From an uncultured Clostridia bacterium (lineage in GTDB: Bacteria > Bacillota > Clostridia > Christensenellales > Borkfalkiaceae): a stretch of DNA of 40,892 bases. Every line of letters starts with the position of its first letter. Position 1 is the stretch's first letter. Below are positions 6,572-15,583 of this stretch, one piece after another. Under the pieces are notes generated by a model that worked only from the letters and a program-made list of their open reading frames with translations, was not told the DNA's origin and ran no database searches. The translations under genes and the position numbers were made by a program. The stretch is taken from assembly GCA_944328665.1 (NCBI GenBank), contig CALVHS010000018.1, forward strand, positions 1-40,892. The letters are read 5' to 3'.

Positions 6572-8794
6572 TTAACCGAGATTGGAAAGGTCGGCATAGC
6601 GGCTTTCGAACACGGTGACATTGGAGTCGTTATTCAAAAGCTCGAACACCCTGCCCTGCATCTCCTCCACATAGTCGGAAGTATCCGCCGCCTTCTGCGC
6701 CTGGTAGAAATAATAGGAGAAGGTGCCTTCTTTATTGCGATCCTCGTACACGAACCCGTTCTCATAGATCTCGCCCGCGGGGAGCGCATAACTTACATAG
6801 ATGATATGCCAGCCGTAATCGGTCAGCACGACGGAGACGGTACCCGCGCCCGCGGCGACCGCCTGCTGCGCCGCATATTCAAATTCGGCGACATAGCTGG
6901 TAGAAAACCCTTCCGCGGCGATGGAATAACCGAGATAGCTGTTCAAGCAGCCCGTATCCGTCGAATAGGCGAACATCAGCTCGTTGAACACGGAAATCGC
7001 GTCATAGGACGCGGTGCCCTTTTCCAACAAAGACGCGGGATCGCCGTCCACGCCCTGCACCTTGCCCGTGTAATAGACCGCCTGCGAATAATCGTACGTC
7101 TGCGTGTTTTCGACGATAAAGTCCGCCGCCGTCTTTTGATAGAAGGCTTCACCCGCCGCCGACGTCTCCGTCAGGCTCAAAGAAGGATCGACGTACCCGA
7201 GATATCCGTTCAGTTCGCCAAGGAACGCGTCGATGTCGATCTTGTCGGCGATAAGGGTATACGTCTCGTCGCCGTTGTCCTTCACGCTGCCCTTATAGGG
7301 GTATTTGCCCGCGTACCGCTCGATACCCGTACCGCCCTGCGTATAACTGTCCTCAAAGAAGAGATAAGACGAACCGCCGTTGTCGTAATAGCCGACGCCC
7401 GCTTCCGCCGCGTCGAAACTGTAATCGGTCGCCCCGTTGAACCAAGAGGCGCGCTGGTCGGAACCGAGGATATACTGCGCCATCCTGTTGCGTTCCGCAT
7501 AGTAAGCTGCCGTGGTGTTGCTGTTTTTGAAAGCCGTCAGATAGGAGGTCTGCCTCGTATTGAAGGGCAGCAGCACGTTGTACACGAAGCCGTAGCCCGC
7601 CGAGGGAGAATACAGTACGAAGGAGCTGTCGGACATGCCGTCCATCGTCGTGACAAAGGAAGACGAAGTCCCTTCCGCAACGCTGCCCGTCTGCGCGGAC
7701 AGCATCGTATTATAGTCGGAAAGATAGGTGTCGGCGTCCCCTTCCACCGCGTTGAGCGCAAGCGTATCGGCAAATTTGCCGTACAGCAGCTGCTCGTAGA
7801 GCGTCTTGAGCTCGAGCGTATAATAATTGAGGGAAGAAATATCCGCGGAATTTTCGGAATCCTCTTTCAAATAATTGCGCTTGAGAGAATTGATAAAGCT
7901 GTTATACGCTTTGCGGCGGGTGACGGGCGTGGAGCCCTCCACCTTTTCATACTCGCCGAGGTCTTCGTCGTAGTTGGAACCGGTATAGATCTGATAATCG
8001 ATCTCGCCGTTTTCGTCCTGCGGATAGTAGTTTTCGTCCGTCGCGTTGGCACCCGTAGGCGTCGTCCTGTCGCTGTCGGAGGTGCTGCCGTGATCGTGTT
8101 CGGAGGAGATGATCGCCGTTTCTTCCGCATCGATGGTGTTGTTGATCATCAGGCGCAGCTGATATTCCGCGTAATCCTTCTCCTCGTCGGTGAGAAAATA
8201 ACCGATCATGCGCATGGTCTCGGCATCCGCGCTGCCGCCTTCCGCATTCTTTTCCGCCAGGAACCCTTCGACGGTCAGCCCGCTCTTGACGAGAATACCG
8301 TCCGTCCCCGCCACTTCGGAAAATCCGTATGCGCCGAGATCTGCAAGCACCTCGGCAGAGAGGCTGTCACGGTCGACGACCACTTCGCCCTCGCTCAAAT
8401 AATAGATCATCGCATACTGCACGAGGACTTTGCGGCTGAGCAGGTCGTTCATAAGCATCTCGAACACCTGCGCATACGTGTAGCTGCCGCTCGAAACGAG
8501 GCTGTAACCGTAATTGATGAAATACGCGACGAGATCCCTCTTATAGATATTTTCGGTCGTGACGATCTCGGAAAGAGAATCGGTCACATCGGACGAAAGC
8601 TCGTAATCGCTGCCGAAGATGGTGCCGAACATGGCGTTCAGCGAGTCGGTATCGTTGCCGATGTTGACTTCGGCGACGACCTGTTCCATATCCTTCCTGT
8701 TATCCGCCTGCACAAGTTCGCAGCCGGCAAAGACGCCCAACCCGAACGCGGCAGACAGCAAGAGGCTTATGATCGTGATCAGTCTTTTCTTCAT
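6572..8794 (-). CDS. Large lipoprotein with a degenerate parvulin-type foldase domain (PrsA/SurA-like)
   Basis: Starting at MKKRLITII (position 8794, GGAG 8 nt upstream), the 740-residue product has a lipoprotein signal peptide with lipobox FAGC (Cys at about residue 24). A SurA-like helical region follows (about 30-200), then a long acidic, Ser/Thr/Tyr-rich middle (about 240-330). A parvulin-like end motif, DYGWHIIYV, lies near residues 659-667; such a tyrosine/tryptophan-His-Ile-Ile closing motif is common in PPIC domains. It is far longer than typical PrsA (about 290-350 residues). The likely site is the outer face of the membrane, assisting folding of secreted proteins. It follows mfd, where a foldase gene is also found in other Clostridia. 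Isomerase activity is uncertain because the central active-site residues are not clear to me. Confidence 0.72.
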   Translation of the reverse strand: MKKRLITIISLLLSAAFGLGVFAGCELVQADNRKDMEQVVAEVNIGNDTDSLNAMFGTIFGSDYELSSDVTDSLSEIVTTENIYKRDLVAYFINYGYSLVSSGSYTYAQVFEMLMNDLLSRKVLVQYAMIYYLSEGEVVVDRDSLSAEVLADLGAYGFSEVAGTDGILVKSGLTVEGFLAEKNAEGGSADAETMRMIGYFLTDEEKDYAEYQLRLMINNTIDAEETAIISSEHDHGSTSDSDRTTPTGANATDENYYPQDENGEIDYQIYTGSNYDEDLGEYEKVEGSTPVTRRKAYNSFINSLKRNYLKEDSENSADISSLNYYTLELKTLYEQLLYGKFADTLALNAVEGDADTYLSDYNTMLSAQTGSVAEGTSSSFVTTMDGMSDSSFVLYSPSAGYGFVYNVLLPFNTRQTSYLTAFKNSNTTAAYYAERNRMAQYILGSDQRASWFNGATDYSFDAAEAGVGYYDNGGSSYLFFEDSYTQGGTGIERYAGKYPYKGSVKDNGDETYTLIADKIDIDAFLGELNGYLGYVDPSLSLTETSAAGEAFYQKTAADFIVENTQTYDYSQAVYYTGKVQGVDGDPASLLEKGTASYDAISVFNELMFAYSTDTGCLNSYLGYSIAAEGFSTSYVAEFEYAAQQAVAAGAGTVSVVLTDYGWHIIYVSYALPAGEIYENGFVYEDRNKEGTFSYYFYQAQKAADTSDYVEEMQGRVFELLNNDSNVTVFESRYADLSNLG

Positions 8795-8832
8795 TCTAAG
8801 TACTCCGATGCCTTTTAATCGCAATATACTCT

Positions 8833-8861
8833 ATTATACCTTATTTTGTCGGTAAATGCAA
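8833..8861 (-). promoter_or_regulatory. Promoter of the PrsA-like lipoprotein gene
   Basis: The reverse strand reads TTGCAT (8861-8856), a 17-nt spacer and TATAAT (8838-8833), leaving a leader of about 35 nt. Confidence 0.75.
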
Positions 8862-8914
8862 TCGTATTTTATGATAAACTCGTTAAAATTTTCCCGAAAA
8901 AATTCTGCCTGTCC

Positions 8915-11900
8915 TCATGCGCCCCTGCCGCCCTCGGCGGCGCGCAAAAATTTCGTCATGCCCAGCATGACGTCGCGGGCGCTCTTCGCCGCGGGAAAGA
9001 CGACGGCGGGCGCCTTCGTCATGTCCAGGCGCAGGGAGGGAGAAAACCTGTCGAGCGCGGCGGCGAGCCGTTTGTCCGCCAGGCTGTTGACAGAGGGCAA
9101 TTCCAACCGTCCCCCCTTGACACTGACGGAAATTTTGCGCACATTGAACTTTGCGGCGTACGATTTGAGCACGGCGATGACGAGCAGGTTGAGCACCTCC
9201 GGCGGCATCTTGCCGTAATTGTCCTCCAACGAGAGACAGACGCGCTTGTAATCGTCCACCGTGCGGATCTCGGCGATCTGCTTATAGCAGTCCAGCCGCG
9301 ACGCGCTCGCCTCGATATACGTCTCGGGGATAAAGGCGTCCGCCTTGATGTCGAGGTCGGCGACCGTCTGCTCTTCGCCCGTCAGTTCCTCCTTGAGCAG
9401 CTTTGCGTACAGCTCGTAGCCGACTTTATCCATGTGCCCGTGTTGCTCTCTGCCCAGCACGCTGCCCGCGCCGCGGATCTCGAGGTCGCGCATGGCGATC
9501 TTAAAGCCGGACCCAAGTTCTGTGAATTCCATGATCGCCTGAAGGCGCTTGCTCGCCGTTTCCGTCATCACCTTTTCCGGCTTAAAGGTGAAATAGGCGT
9601 GCGCGAGGGCGGAGCCGCGTCCCACCCTGCCGCGAAGCTGGTACAGCTGCGAGATGCCCAGCCTGTCTGCGTCGATGACGATGAGGGTGTTGGCGCGGGG
9701 CAAGTCGATGCCGTTCTCGATGATGGTGGTGGTGACGAGGATATCCGTTTCGCCCCCGTAAAACTTCATGATGGAGTTTTCCAGGACGGCCTTATCCATC
9801 CTGCCGTGTACGACGGAGATCTTCCCTTCCGGCACGATCTGCCCGATCTTGGCGGCGAAGGAAAAGATGCTCTCCACTCTGTTATAGAGGAGAAAGACCT
9901 GCCCCCCGCGGGAGAGCTCGCGCACGCAGGCATCGCGGATGAGCGTCTCCGTCTCCTCCACCACATACGTCTGCACGGGCAGGCGCTCGGCGGGGGGCGT
10001 TTCGATGGTGCTGATGTCGCGGATGCCCGAAAGGGACATGTGCAGGGTGCGCGGGATCGGCGTCGCCGTCATGGTCAGGCAGTCGACGTCGCGCTTCATG
10101 TTTTTGATCTTCTCTTTATGCTCGACGCCGAAGCGCTGTTCCTCGTCCAAAATGAGCAGCCCGAGATCTTTGAAGCGGACGTCGTCCGAAAGCAGGCGGT
10201 GGGTACCGACGATCAAATCGATCTCTCCTCTTTGCAGGCGGGCGAGGATCTTGTCCTGCTCGGCGGGGCTTTTAAAGCGGTTGAGCACCTCGATATTGAC
10301 GCCGAATCCGTCAAAACGCCGCAAAGCCGTCTCGTAATGTTGGCGGCAGAGGATGGTGTTCGGGCACATGAGCGCCGCCTGTTTGCCGTTGAGCACGCAC
10401 AGATACGCCGCGCGGAAGGCGACTTCCGTCTTTCCGTACCCCACGTCGCCGCAGAGCAGCCTGTCCATCACCTTTTTCGAGCACATGTCCGCCTCGATCT
10501 CCGCGGCGGAAGTGATCTGGTCGGGCGTCTCCTCGTACGGAAAGGCTGCCTCGAACTCCTGCATCATCTCCTCATAATGCGCAAATTCGAACCCGCGCTT
10601 TTCCGCCCGCTCGGCATACAGCTTCTTCAGATCGAACGCCATCTCTTTGAGAGAGGCTTTGACCCGCTGTTTGACCTTTTCGAACTCGGCGCCGCCGATC
10701 TTGGACAGGGCAGGCTTCTCCTCCCCCATATAGCGGGAGAGGATGTCCATCTGCTCGACGGGCACATACAGGACGTCCCCGCCCTTGTATTCGAGGGCGA
10801 TATACTCCTTTGTCCCGTCCGTCGTCTCGATCTTTTTTGTCCCGACGATCCTGCCCACGCCGTGCGTCTCGTGCACGGCGTAATCGCCCACCTCGGGCGA
10901 AGTGAACATATCGTTGCGCCGCCTGCGGATGCGCTTGGCGGCCGCGGACTTGGTATACATGTCCCCCGTGCCGATGACGGCGAGTTTGCATCCGTGCAGG
11001 ATGAGCCCCGCGTCCAGCTGTTCATCGAGGACGGCGACCCCCTTCAGAGAGGTCAATTCTGCGGGGCACGGCACATACGAGATGCCCTCGTCCGCGAGCA
11101 TCTCCCTCATCTTTTCGGCGCGGACGCCCGTGCCGCAGTACAGCATCACACGGTATCCGTTCGCGCGCCAGCTGCGGATATCGCTCGCCAAATTCAAAAA
11201 GCTGTTGAGATACCGCCCCACCGGCGTGGAATGCATGTTGTAAAGTTTGACCGGCTCGAAAAAGGAGACGCGCGAAGCAAAAGATTGCAGCGCCGCGCAG
11301 GCATGCGAGGCGATCTCGGCGCGAAAAGCCTGCCCGTCCATGAGCTGCCCGCAGGAAAAAGAAAACAGCTCTCCCCCCTTCCTCAGCCGGTTGAAGCGCT
11401 CCGAATGCTCCTTGCCGAGAGCATCCAGCTTGTCGGAGATCGGCTTCGTCTCATCGAATATATACAGTGCTTCGCCGATAAATTCGCCGAACGTGACCGC
11501 GTTTTCGAGCAGGGGCATAAGGAATGACGCGCCGCCGAAGGGGGCGCCCGTATCCAGCTTGGCGGAGATCTCCCCCGCGATCGCCGCGGCGCGCCGGTAG
11601 GCGGCGGCGTCCTTGTGTTCGGCAAGTTCGCCGAACAGGATCTCCTTGATCCGCTTTTGTTCCCCCTCTGCAAAGAACACGTCCGTCGCGGCGCAGACGC
11701 GCAGTTCGCCGACCTGCGGCAGCCGCTCCCCCGTCAGCGCGCTGTACGGCTTGATCTTTTCCACCGTGTCCCCGAAAAAATCGACGCGCACGGGATCTTC
11801 CGCATTGACGGGGAACAGATCGAGGATATCCCCCCGCAGGGCAAAGACGCCCTTGCTTTCCGCCGACGCCGCGCGGACATACCCCATGGCGACGAGGCGG

Positions 11901-12337
11901 GAGGCAAGGGAGGCAAAGTCAAGATCTTCCCCCTCGCGGAAGGTAAGAGAAGGAAGTTTTGCGGGAAAGAGCTGCAAAAGCGCCTCGACGTCCGCGACGA
12001 TGCGCCGCGCCCCGCAGGCGATCGCATCCAGCGCGTTCAGGCGGCGGAAGAGTGCGTCCTTGCTGATCGCGTCTTTGTACAGGAGGACGTCGTCCTTTGC
12101 CGTCAGCAGGACGGGCGCTTCGCCCGCAAACCCCGCGATCTCCGATGCCATGCGCGCCGCCGTCTGCGCATTGTCGCAGACGTAGACGAAACGCCTTTCC
12201 GGGCAAGAGGCAGCGATGAGCGCGCGATGAGGCGCGGACACACCGAAAACCGCCGTCGGCGTGCCGAGGCGGAGATCTTCTGCCAATTCGAGCCAGTCGG
12301 CCCCCAGATTGTGTGCGCTGAAAAAATTTTTAGGCAT
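8915..12337 (-). CDS. mfd: Transcription-repair coupling factor Mfd
   Basis: A 1140-residue superfamily 2 translocase of normal full length. An N-terminal UvrB-like module comes first (about 1-340). The RNA-polymerase-interacting domain is around 475-545 (GDYAVHETHGVGRIVG opens it). The RecG-like motor has Walker A GDVGYGKTE (about 629-637), DEEQ Walker B (about 729) and motif VI QLRGRVGRG. A C-terminal TRCF domain ends the protein. It removes RNA polymerase stalled at lesions and recruits UvrA in the cytoplasm. The ATG follows the pth stop by 1 nt (TGATATG) without a clear Shine-Dalgarno site, implying translational coupling in a pth-mfd operon. Confidence 0.98.
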   Translation of the reverse strand: MPKNFFSAHNLGADWLELAEDLRLGTPTAVFGVSAPHRALIAASCPERRFVYVCDNAQTAARMASEIAGFAGEAPVLLTAKDDVLLYKDAISKDALFRRLNALDAIACGARRIVADVEALLQLFPAKLPSLTFREGEDLDFASLASRLVAMGYVRAASAESKGVFALRGDILDLFPVNAEDPVRVDFFGDTVEKIKPYSALTGERLPQVGELRVCAATDVFFAEGEQKRIKEILFGELAEHKDAAAYRRAAAIAGEISAKLDTGAPFGGASFLMPLLENAVTFGEFIGEALYIFDETKPISDKLDALGKEHSERFNRLRKGGELFSFSCGQLMDGQAFRAEIASHACAALQSFASRVSFFEPVKLYNMHSTPVGRYLNSFLNLASDIRSWRANGYRVMLYCGTGVRAEKMREMLADEGISYVPCPAELTSLKGVAVLDEQLDAGLILHGCKLAVIGTGDMYTKSAAAKRIRRRRNDMFTSPEVGDYAVHETHGVGRIVGTKKIETTDGTKEYIALEYKGGDVLYVPVEQMDILSRYMGEEKPALSKIGGAEFEKVKQRVKASLKEMAFDLKKLYAERAEKRGFEFAHYEEMMQEFEAAFPYEETPDQITSAAEIEADMCSKKVMDRLLCGDVGYGKTEVAFRAAYLCVLNGKQAALMCPNTILCRQHYETALRRFDGFGVNIEVLNRFKSPAEQDKILARLQRGEIDLIVGTHRLLSDDVRFKDLGLLILDEEQRFGVEHKEKIKNMKRDVDCLTMTATPIPRTLHMSLSGIRDISTIETPPAERLPVQTYVVEETETLIRDACVRELSRGGQVFLLYNRVESIFSFAAKIGQIVPEGKISVVHGRMDKAVLENSIMKFYGGETDILVTTTIIENGIDLPRANTLIVIDADRLGISQLYQLRGRVGRGSALAHAYFTFKPEKVMTETASKRLQAIMEFTELGSGFKIAMRDLEIRGAGSVLGREQHGHMDKVGYELYAKLLKEELTGEEQTVADLDIKADAFIPETYIEASASRLDCYKQIAEIRTVDDYKRVCLSLEDNYGKMPPEVLNLLVIAVLKSYAAKFNVRKISVSVKGGRLELPSVNSLADKRLAAALDRFSPSLRLDMTKAPAVVFPAAKSARDVMLGMTKFLRAAEGGRGA

Positions 12338-12338
12338 A

Positions 12339-12905
12339 TCAGTTTTTATTATAGGCGCTCATGACGTGTTCGATCCCCTCTCCGCGGGCAAACGCGATCG
12401 CCGCGTCCGCGGCGGCGGAGCAAGCGTCCGCAAAGAGAGGATAATCTTCCTTGCGGATGTTGGCGAGCACGTAATGGATGACGGGGATGTGTACTTCGGG
12501 GTCGTTGATGCCGATGCGGATGCGCGGAAATCCCTGCGTGCCGATCTCTCCGATGATGCTGCGCATGCCGTTGTGCGTGCCCGCGCTGCCCGAAGCGCGG
12601 ATGCGCAGCTTCCCTTTGGGAAGGTCAAAATCGTCATAGATGACGAGCAGGTTTTCGGGCGCGGCTTTATATTTCGCCAAAAGCTGTTTGACCGCCCTGC
12701 CGCTCGCGTTCATATAGGTGAGCGGGCGGGCGAGGATGACTTTTTCGCCTCCGAGAAAAGCCTCGGCGACGGACGCTTCGCATTCCTTTTTTTTGAATTT
12801 GACGCCGAGCTTATCCGCCATCTCGCCGACGGCGAGAAAGCCCATGTTATGAAAGGTCGTTTCGTACTGTTTTTCGGGATTGCCGAGTCCTACGATGAGA
12901 TACAT
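12339..12905 (-). CDS. pth: Peptidyl-tRNA hydrolase
   Basis: The 188-residue product begins MYLIVGLGNP at 12905, with AAGGAA about 8 nt upstream; the longer open frame to 12980 has an unnatural arginine-rich N-terminus and is rejected. Family residues are present: Asn9 in GLGNP, catalytic His19 in TFHNMGF, Asn in TYMNASG, Asp in IYDDFDLP and Asn in GTHNGMRS. The enzyme releases tRNA from prematurely dropped peptidyl-tRNA in the cytoplasm. It sits between prs and mfd, as in Bacillus, where the corresponding gene is spoVC. Confidence 0.97.
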   Translation of the reverse strand: MYLIVGLGNPEKQYETTFHNMGFLAVGEMADKLGVKFKKKECEASVAEAFLGGEKVILARPLTYMNASGRAVKQLLAKYKAAPENLLVIYDDFDLPKGKLRIRASGSAGTHNGMRSIIGEIGTQGFPRIRIGINDPEVHIPVIHYVLANIRKEDYPLFADACSAAADAAIAFARGEGIEHVMSAYNKN

Positions 12906-13051
12906 GACGCTGTTCCTTCTCCGCGTCCGCCTATAAACGTCCGAACGCGCGAACGCCGCGTTTTTTGCAAAACGCGGCATACGTTGTGATGAAATGACGG
13001 CTTTGCGCCCCTCGGGGCGCGCCCGTTCCCGCCGCGGGGAGATGCGGAAGA
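12906..13051 (-). other. prs-pth intergenic hairpins
   Basis: Two strong inverted repeats are visible: 12955-12964 with 12969-12978 (10 bp), and 13005-13011 with 13014-13020 (7 bp, GC only). Neither has a U run after it on the reverse strand, so they look more like processing or stability hairpins than full terminators. Confidence 0.5.
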
Positions 13052-14005
13052 TCAGTCGTAGATCTTCGACATCGGTTTATCGAGATAGACGTTTTCGATC
13101 GCGGCGGCAAAGATATCCGCCACGGAAATGACGGTGATCTTGTCCAGCTGCTTTTCGGGAGGGAGGTCGATGGTATTGAGCACGACCAGCTCTTTGATGG
13201 GCGCCTTTTCAAGGCGTTCCATCGCGGGGCCGCTGAATACCGCGTGCGTGCAGCCCGCGTACACTTCCTTCGCGCCGTGATCCATCAGCGCCTGTGCGCC
13301 CTGACAGATGGTGCCCGCCGTATCGATCATGTCGTCGATCATCAAACACTTTTTGCCCTCGATATCGCCAATGATGTTCATGACTTCCATCACGTTCGCC
13401 TTGGGGCGGCGCTTGTCGATGATCGCCATCTGACAATTCAGCTTCATGGCGACGTTGCGCGCCCGGGTGACGGAGCCGATGTCGGGAGATACGACGACAA
13501 AATTTTCGTCGACGATCTTTTTGGACCTGAAATAATTGTACAACGTGGGCCCGCCCAGCAGATGATCGAGCGGGATATTAAAAAACCCTTGGATCTGGGC
13601 GGCGTGCAAGTCCATGGTGAGCACCCTGTCCGCACCCGCCGCCGTGATGAGGTCGGCAACGAGTTTTGCCGTGATGGGATCGCGCGAACGAGCCTTCCTG
13701 TCCTGACGGGCATACCCGAAATAGGGCATGACCGCCGTGATCCTGCCCGCGCTGGCGCGGCGCGCCGCGTCGATGAGGATCAACAGCTCCATCAGATTGT
13801 CGTTCACGGGCGCCGAGGTGGACTGGATGATGAACAGATCCCTGCCGCGGACGGTCTCGTCGATATGTACCGCCGTCTCTCCGTCCGAAAACCTGCCCAC
13901 TTCCGCCCCGCCGAGCTCGGTGCTCAGCTTCTTTGCGATCGCCTCCGCCAAAGGTCGGTTGGAATTGCCCGCGAAGAGCTTGATCTCGTTGCCGTGTGTT
14001 ATCAT
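13052..14005 (-). CDS. prs: Ribose-phosphate pyrophosphokinase (PRPP synthetase)
   Basis: The 317-residue protein starts [16 protein letters not shown] at 14005 with GGAGGT just upstream. It makes PRPP from ribose 5-phosphate and ATP for nucleotide, His and Trp synthesis. Visible signatures are FSDGE, the nucleotide-loop region [18 protein letters not shown] and the PRPP-binding motif DDMIDTAGT. The frame stays open to 14239, but that extension lies in the transcribed leader and is not family-like. The gene has its own strong promoter and a leader of about 200 nt with stable hairpins. It is followed by pth and mfd. Confidence 0.98.
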   Translation of the reverse strand: MITHGNEIKLFAGNSNRPLAEAIAKKLSTELGGAEVGRFSDGETAVHIDETVRGRDLFIIQSTSAPVNDNLMELLILIDAARRASAGRITAVMPYFGYARQDRKARSRDPITAKLVADLITAAGADRVLTMDLHAAQIQGFFNIPLDHLLGGPTLYNYFRSKKIVDENFVVVSPDIGSVTRARNVAMKLNCQMAIIDKRRPKANVMEVMNIIGDIEGKKCLMIDDMIDTAGTICQGAQALMDHGAKEVYAGCTHAVFSGPAMERLEKAPIKELVVLNTIDLPPEKQLDKITVISVADIFAAAIENVYLDKPMSKIYD

Positions 14006-14011
14006 GTGTAC

Positions 14012-14204
14012 CTCCGAAAACGCTATGAATGTGCGGCCGCCGCGCTTGCCGCGCGCGGCGCGCCGGTTTAGTGCGTATACAGATAACGGCTTTTGTATGT
14101 AAAAGCCGCGCAAGACTTTTTCGTCCTGCCGCTCCCCCGCGCCCGAAACGTTCACATACCCTTCGGGAAAGGCAGCCGCGCGATTTTCCTCGCCGCAAGC
14201 CACA
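14012..14204 (-). promoter_or_regulatory. Long structured 5' leader of prs
   Basis: From the predicted start near 14204 to the prs Shine-Dalgarno there are about 190 nt. On the reverse strand, a CTGCC/GGCAG stem encloses a CCCGAA/TTCGGG stem, then comes a 7-bp hairpin GGCTTTT/AAAAGCC (14088-14107), then a very GC-rich self-complementary stretch (about 14034-14066) before the ribosome site. I cannot match it to a known riboswitch class. It could also be unselected GC-rich sequence. Confidence 0.4.
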
Positions 14205-14210
14205 TATAGT

Positions 14211-14239
14211 ATTGTACGTTTTTTTGTGCGATTAGTCAA
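14211..14239 (-). promoter_or_regulatory. Promoter of prs
   Basis: The reverse strand carries TTGACT (14239-14234), a 17-nt spacer and TACAAT (14216-14211), about 210 nt before the prs start codon. Confidence 0.82.
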
Positions 14240-14293
14240 ACGAATTGCACATTGCCCGACAACATTTTAAATTTAAAAGAGAAAAGGAAAAGG

Positions 14294-14761
14294 TCACTCC
14301 CCTTCCCTCTTCGTCCTTTCCCGCATCTCCCTGAAAAATCCGCTCAAAAGCGCGGAACACTCCTCCTCGAGCACGCCCCCTTCCACCTCGAGCGTATGAT
14401 TGAGCAGGTTGCTTTCGGCAAGTTCTTTGGTCATCGAGCGGCCCTTTTGTTCGTAAGCGCCGAAATAGATCTTGCGGACGCGCGCGTTCAGCGCCGCTCC
14501 CATGCACATCGGACAGGGCTCGAGCGTGACGTAAAGATCGCACTCCGGCAGCCGCCAGCTCTTGAATTTTTTGCAGGCGCGGTCGATGGCGTACATCTCC
14601 GCATGGGAGATCGCCGTCTGCGTCTTTGTCCTGCGGTTATAGCCCGAGGAGACGATCCTGCCGTCCGCGACGACGACCGCGCCGACGGGCACTTCTCCCT
14701 GCGCCGCTCCCTTTTTGGCGCGGGCGATCGCCGCGCGCATGAATTTTATCTTTTCTTCCAT
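14294..14761 (-). CDS. tadA: tRNA-specific adenosine deaminase TadA
   Basis: The 155-residue product begins MEEKIKFMRAAIARA at 14761, with GAGGAA about 10 nt upstream. It has the cytidine-deaminase fold signature: HAE (His53, Glu55) and PCPMC (Cys83, Cys86), binding the catalytic zinc. It shares the TadA ending (LLNHTLEVEGGVLEEECSALL region) rather than that of guanine or cytosine deaminases. It converts A34 to inosine in tRNA-Arg(ACG). A tRNA-Pro with A34 in the same window raises the possibility of a second substrate. The start overlaps the end of the M14 peptidase gene by 16 nt. Confidence 0.94.
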   Translation of the reverse strand: MEEKIKFMRAAIARAKKGAAQGEVPVGAVVVADGRIVSSGYNRRTKTQTAISHAEMYAIDRACKKFKSWRLPECDLYVTLEPCPMCMGAALNARVRKIYFGAYEQKGRSMTKELAESNLLNHTLEVEGGVLEEECSALLSGFFREMRERTKREGE

Positions 14762-15522
14762 GATAAAAGTTCCTCGGCGAGCCGTCCGGGCACGCCCGCG
14801 TTTTCCCGCACCAAGGCGGGCAGTCGCTCTTCCCCGAGCGGGTGCGCGAGCGCGTCGCTGCCCGCTTCGATCGTGAACGCGGGGATGCCCAGCGCGCGGA
14901 TACACCAGTCTTTATATCCGCCCGCGCTGCCCGCGGCGCTGCCGACGGCATACCCTGTCTCTTCGGAGAGCGCGAACACGATCTTCCTGTCCCGCGCAAG
15001 CGCTTCCCCCGTCTGCCCGAATTCCCAGTAGATCACTCGCCCTTTCGTATGATAGCTGACCGTGGCGTCGGGGCGGACGCGCCGCGTAAAGCGGGCAAGC
15101 GAACGCGCCTCCGGCGCGGAGAGGGGGCGCGCGCCCACATACCCCTGCGGCGCGGGGGCAAAGACGTTGGCGCTGCCCGTCCCCCATAGGGCGGGAAAAT
15201 TGACGTTGCAGTCCACCCCCTCCGCATTCGCCTTCCAGAGGGAAAAACCCTCCCGGCGGAGAGACAGCGCCGCCCCGTCCGGATTGGTCAGCGGCAGGAT
15301 ATACGCTCCGCCGCAAGGGATCCCCCGCCCGATATGCTCGAGCGCGAGAAGAGCGGTGACCCATTCGCGCGCGTGGATGGCATATTGCAGCAGGATCGTG
15401 GGAAAGCCGTGCCTGCCCACAAAAAATCCGACCAAAGGCAAGCCGCGCGCGCTCCTGCCGTAGACGAATTTTTCCCCGCGGTATCTCTCGTAAAAGCGGT
15501 ACACGGTATCGACGGCGTCCAT
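14746..15522 (-). CDS. M14-family zinc carboxypeptidase, probably murein-peptide endopeptidase
   Basis: A 258-residue protein with the M14 metal site H-x-x-E (His50, Glu53) and third ligand His158 (SYHTKG), plus the catalytic Glu219 in AFTIEAG. The sequence DCNVNFPALWG (about 104-114) matches the Firmicutes gamma-D-glutamyl-diaminopimelate peptidase type. No signal peptide is visible, which suggests cytoplasmic trimming of recycled cell-wall peptides. The start at 15522 lacks a clear Shine-Dalgarno site. It lies 61 nt after rlmH and overlaps tadA. The substrate is inferred from family resemblance only. Confidence 0.83.
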   Translation of the reverse strand: MDAVDTVYRFYERYRGEKFVYGRSARGLPLVGFFVGRHGFPTILLQYAIHAREWVTALLALEHIGRGIPCGGAYILPLTNPDGAALSLRREGFSLWKANAEGVDCNVNFPALWGTGSANVFAPAPQGYVGARPLSAPEARSLARFTRRVRPDATVSYHTKGRVIYWEFGQTGEALARDRKIVFALSEETGYAVGSAAGSAGGYKDWCIRALGIPAFTIEAGSDALAHPLGEERLPALVRENAGVPGRLAEELLSWKKR

Positions 15523-15583
15523 ACTGCATTATATGGCGGAGCCGCCGCCGATGCGAACGGAACCGCCCCCTTCCGCCGATAGA

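Noticed and set aside
12339..12980. 213-codon version of pth starting MPRFAKNAAF
   Set aside because: The extension lies in the intergenic hairpin and is arginine-rich; the family start MYLIVGLGNP at 12905 has its own ribosome site.
14006..14239. N-terminal extension of prs by 78 codons
   Set aside because: It starts in the -35 element and covers the leader; PRPP synthetase begins at 14005 with a good Shine-Dalgarno site.
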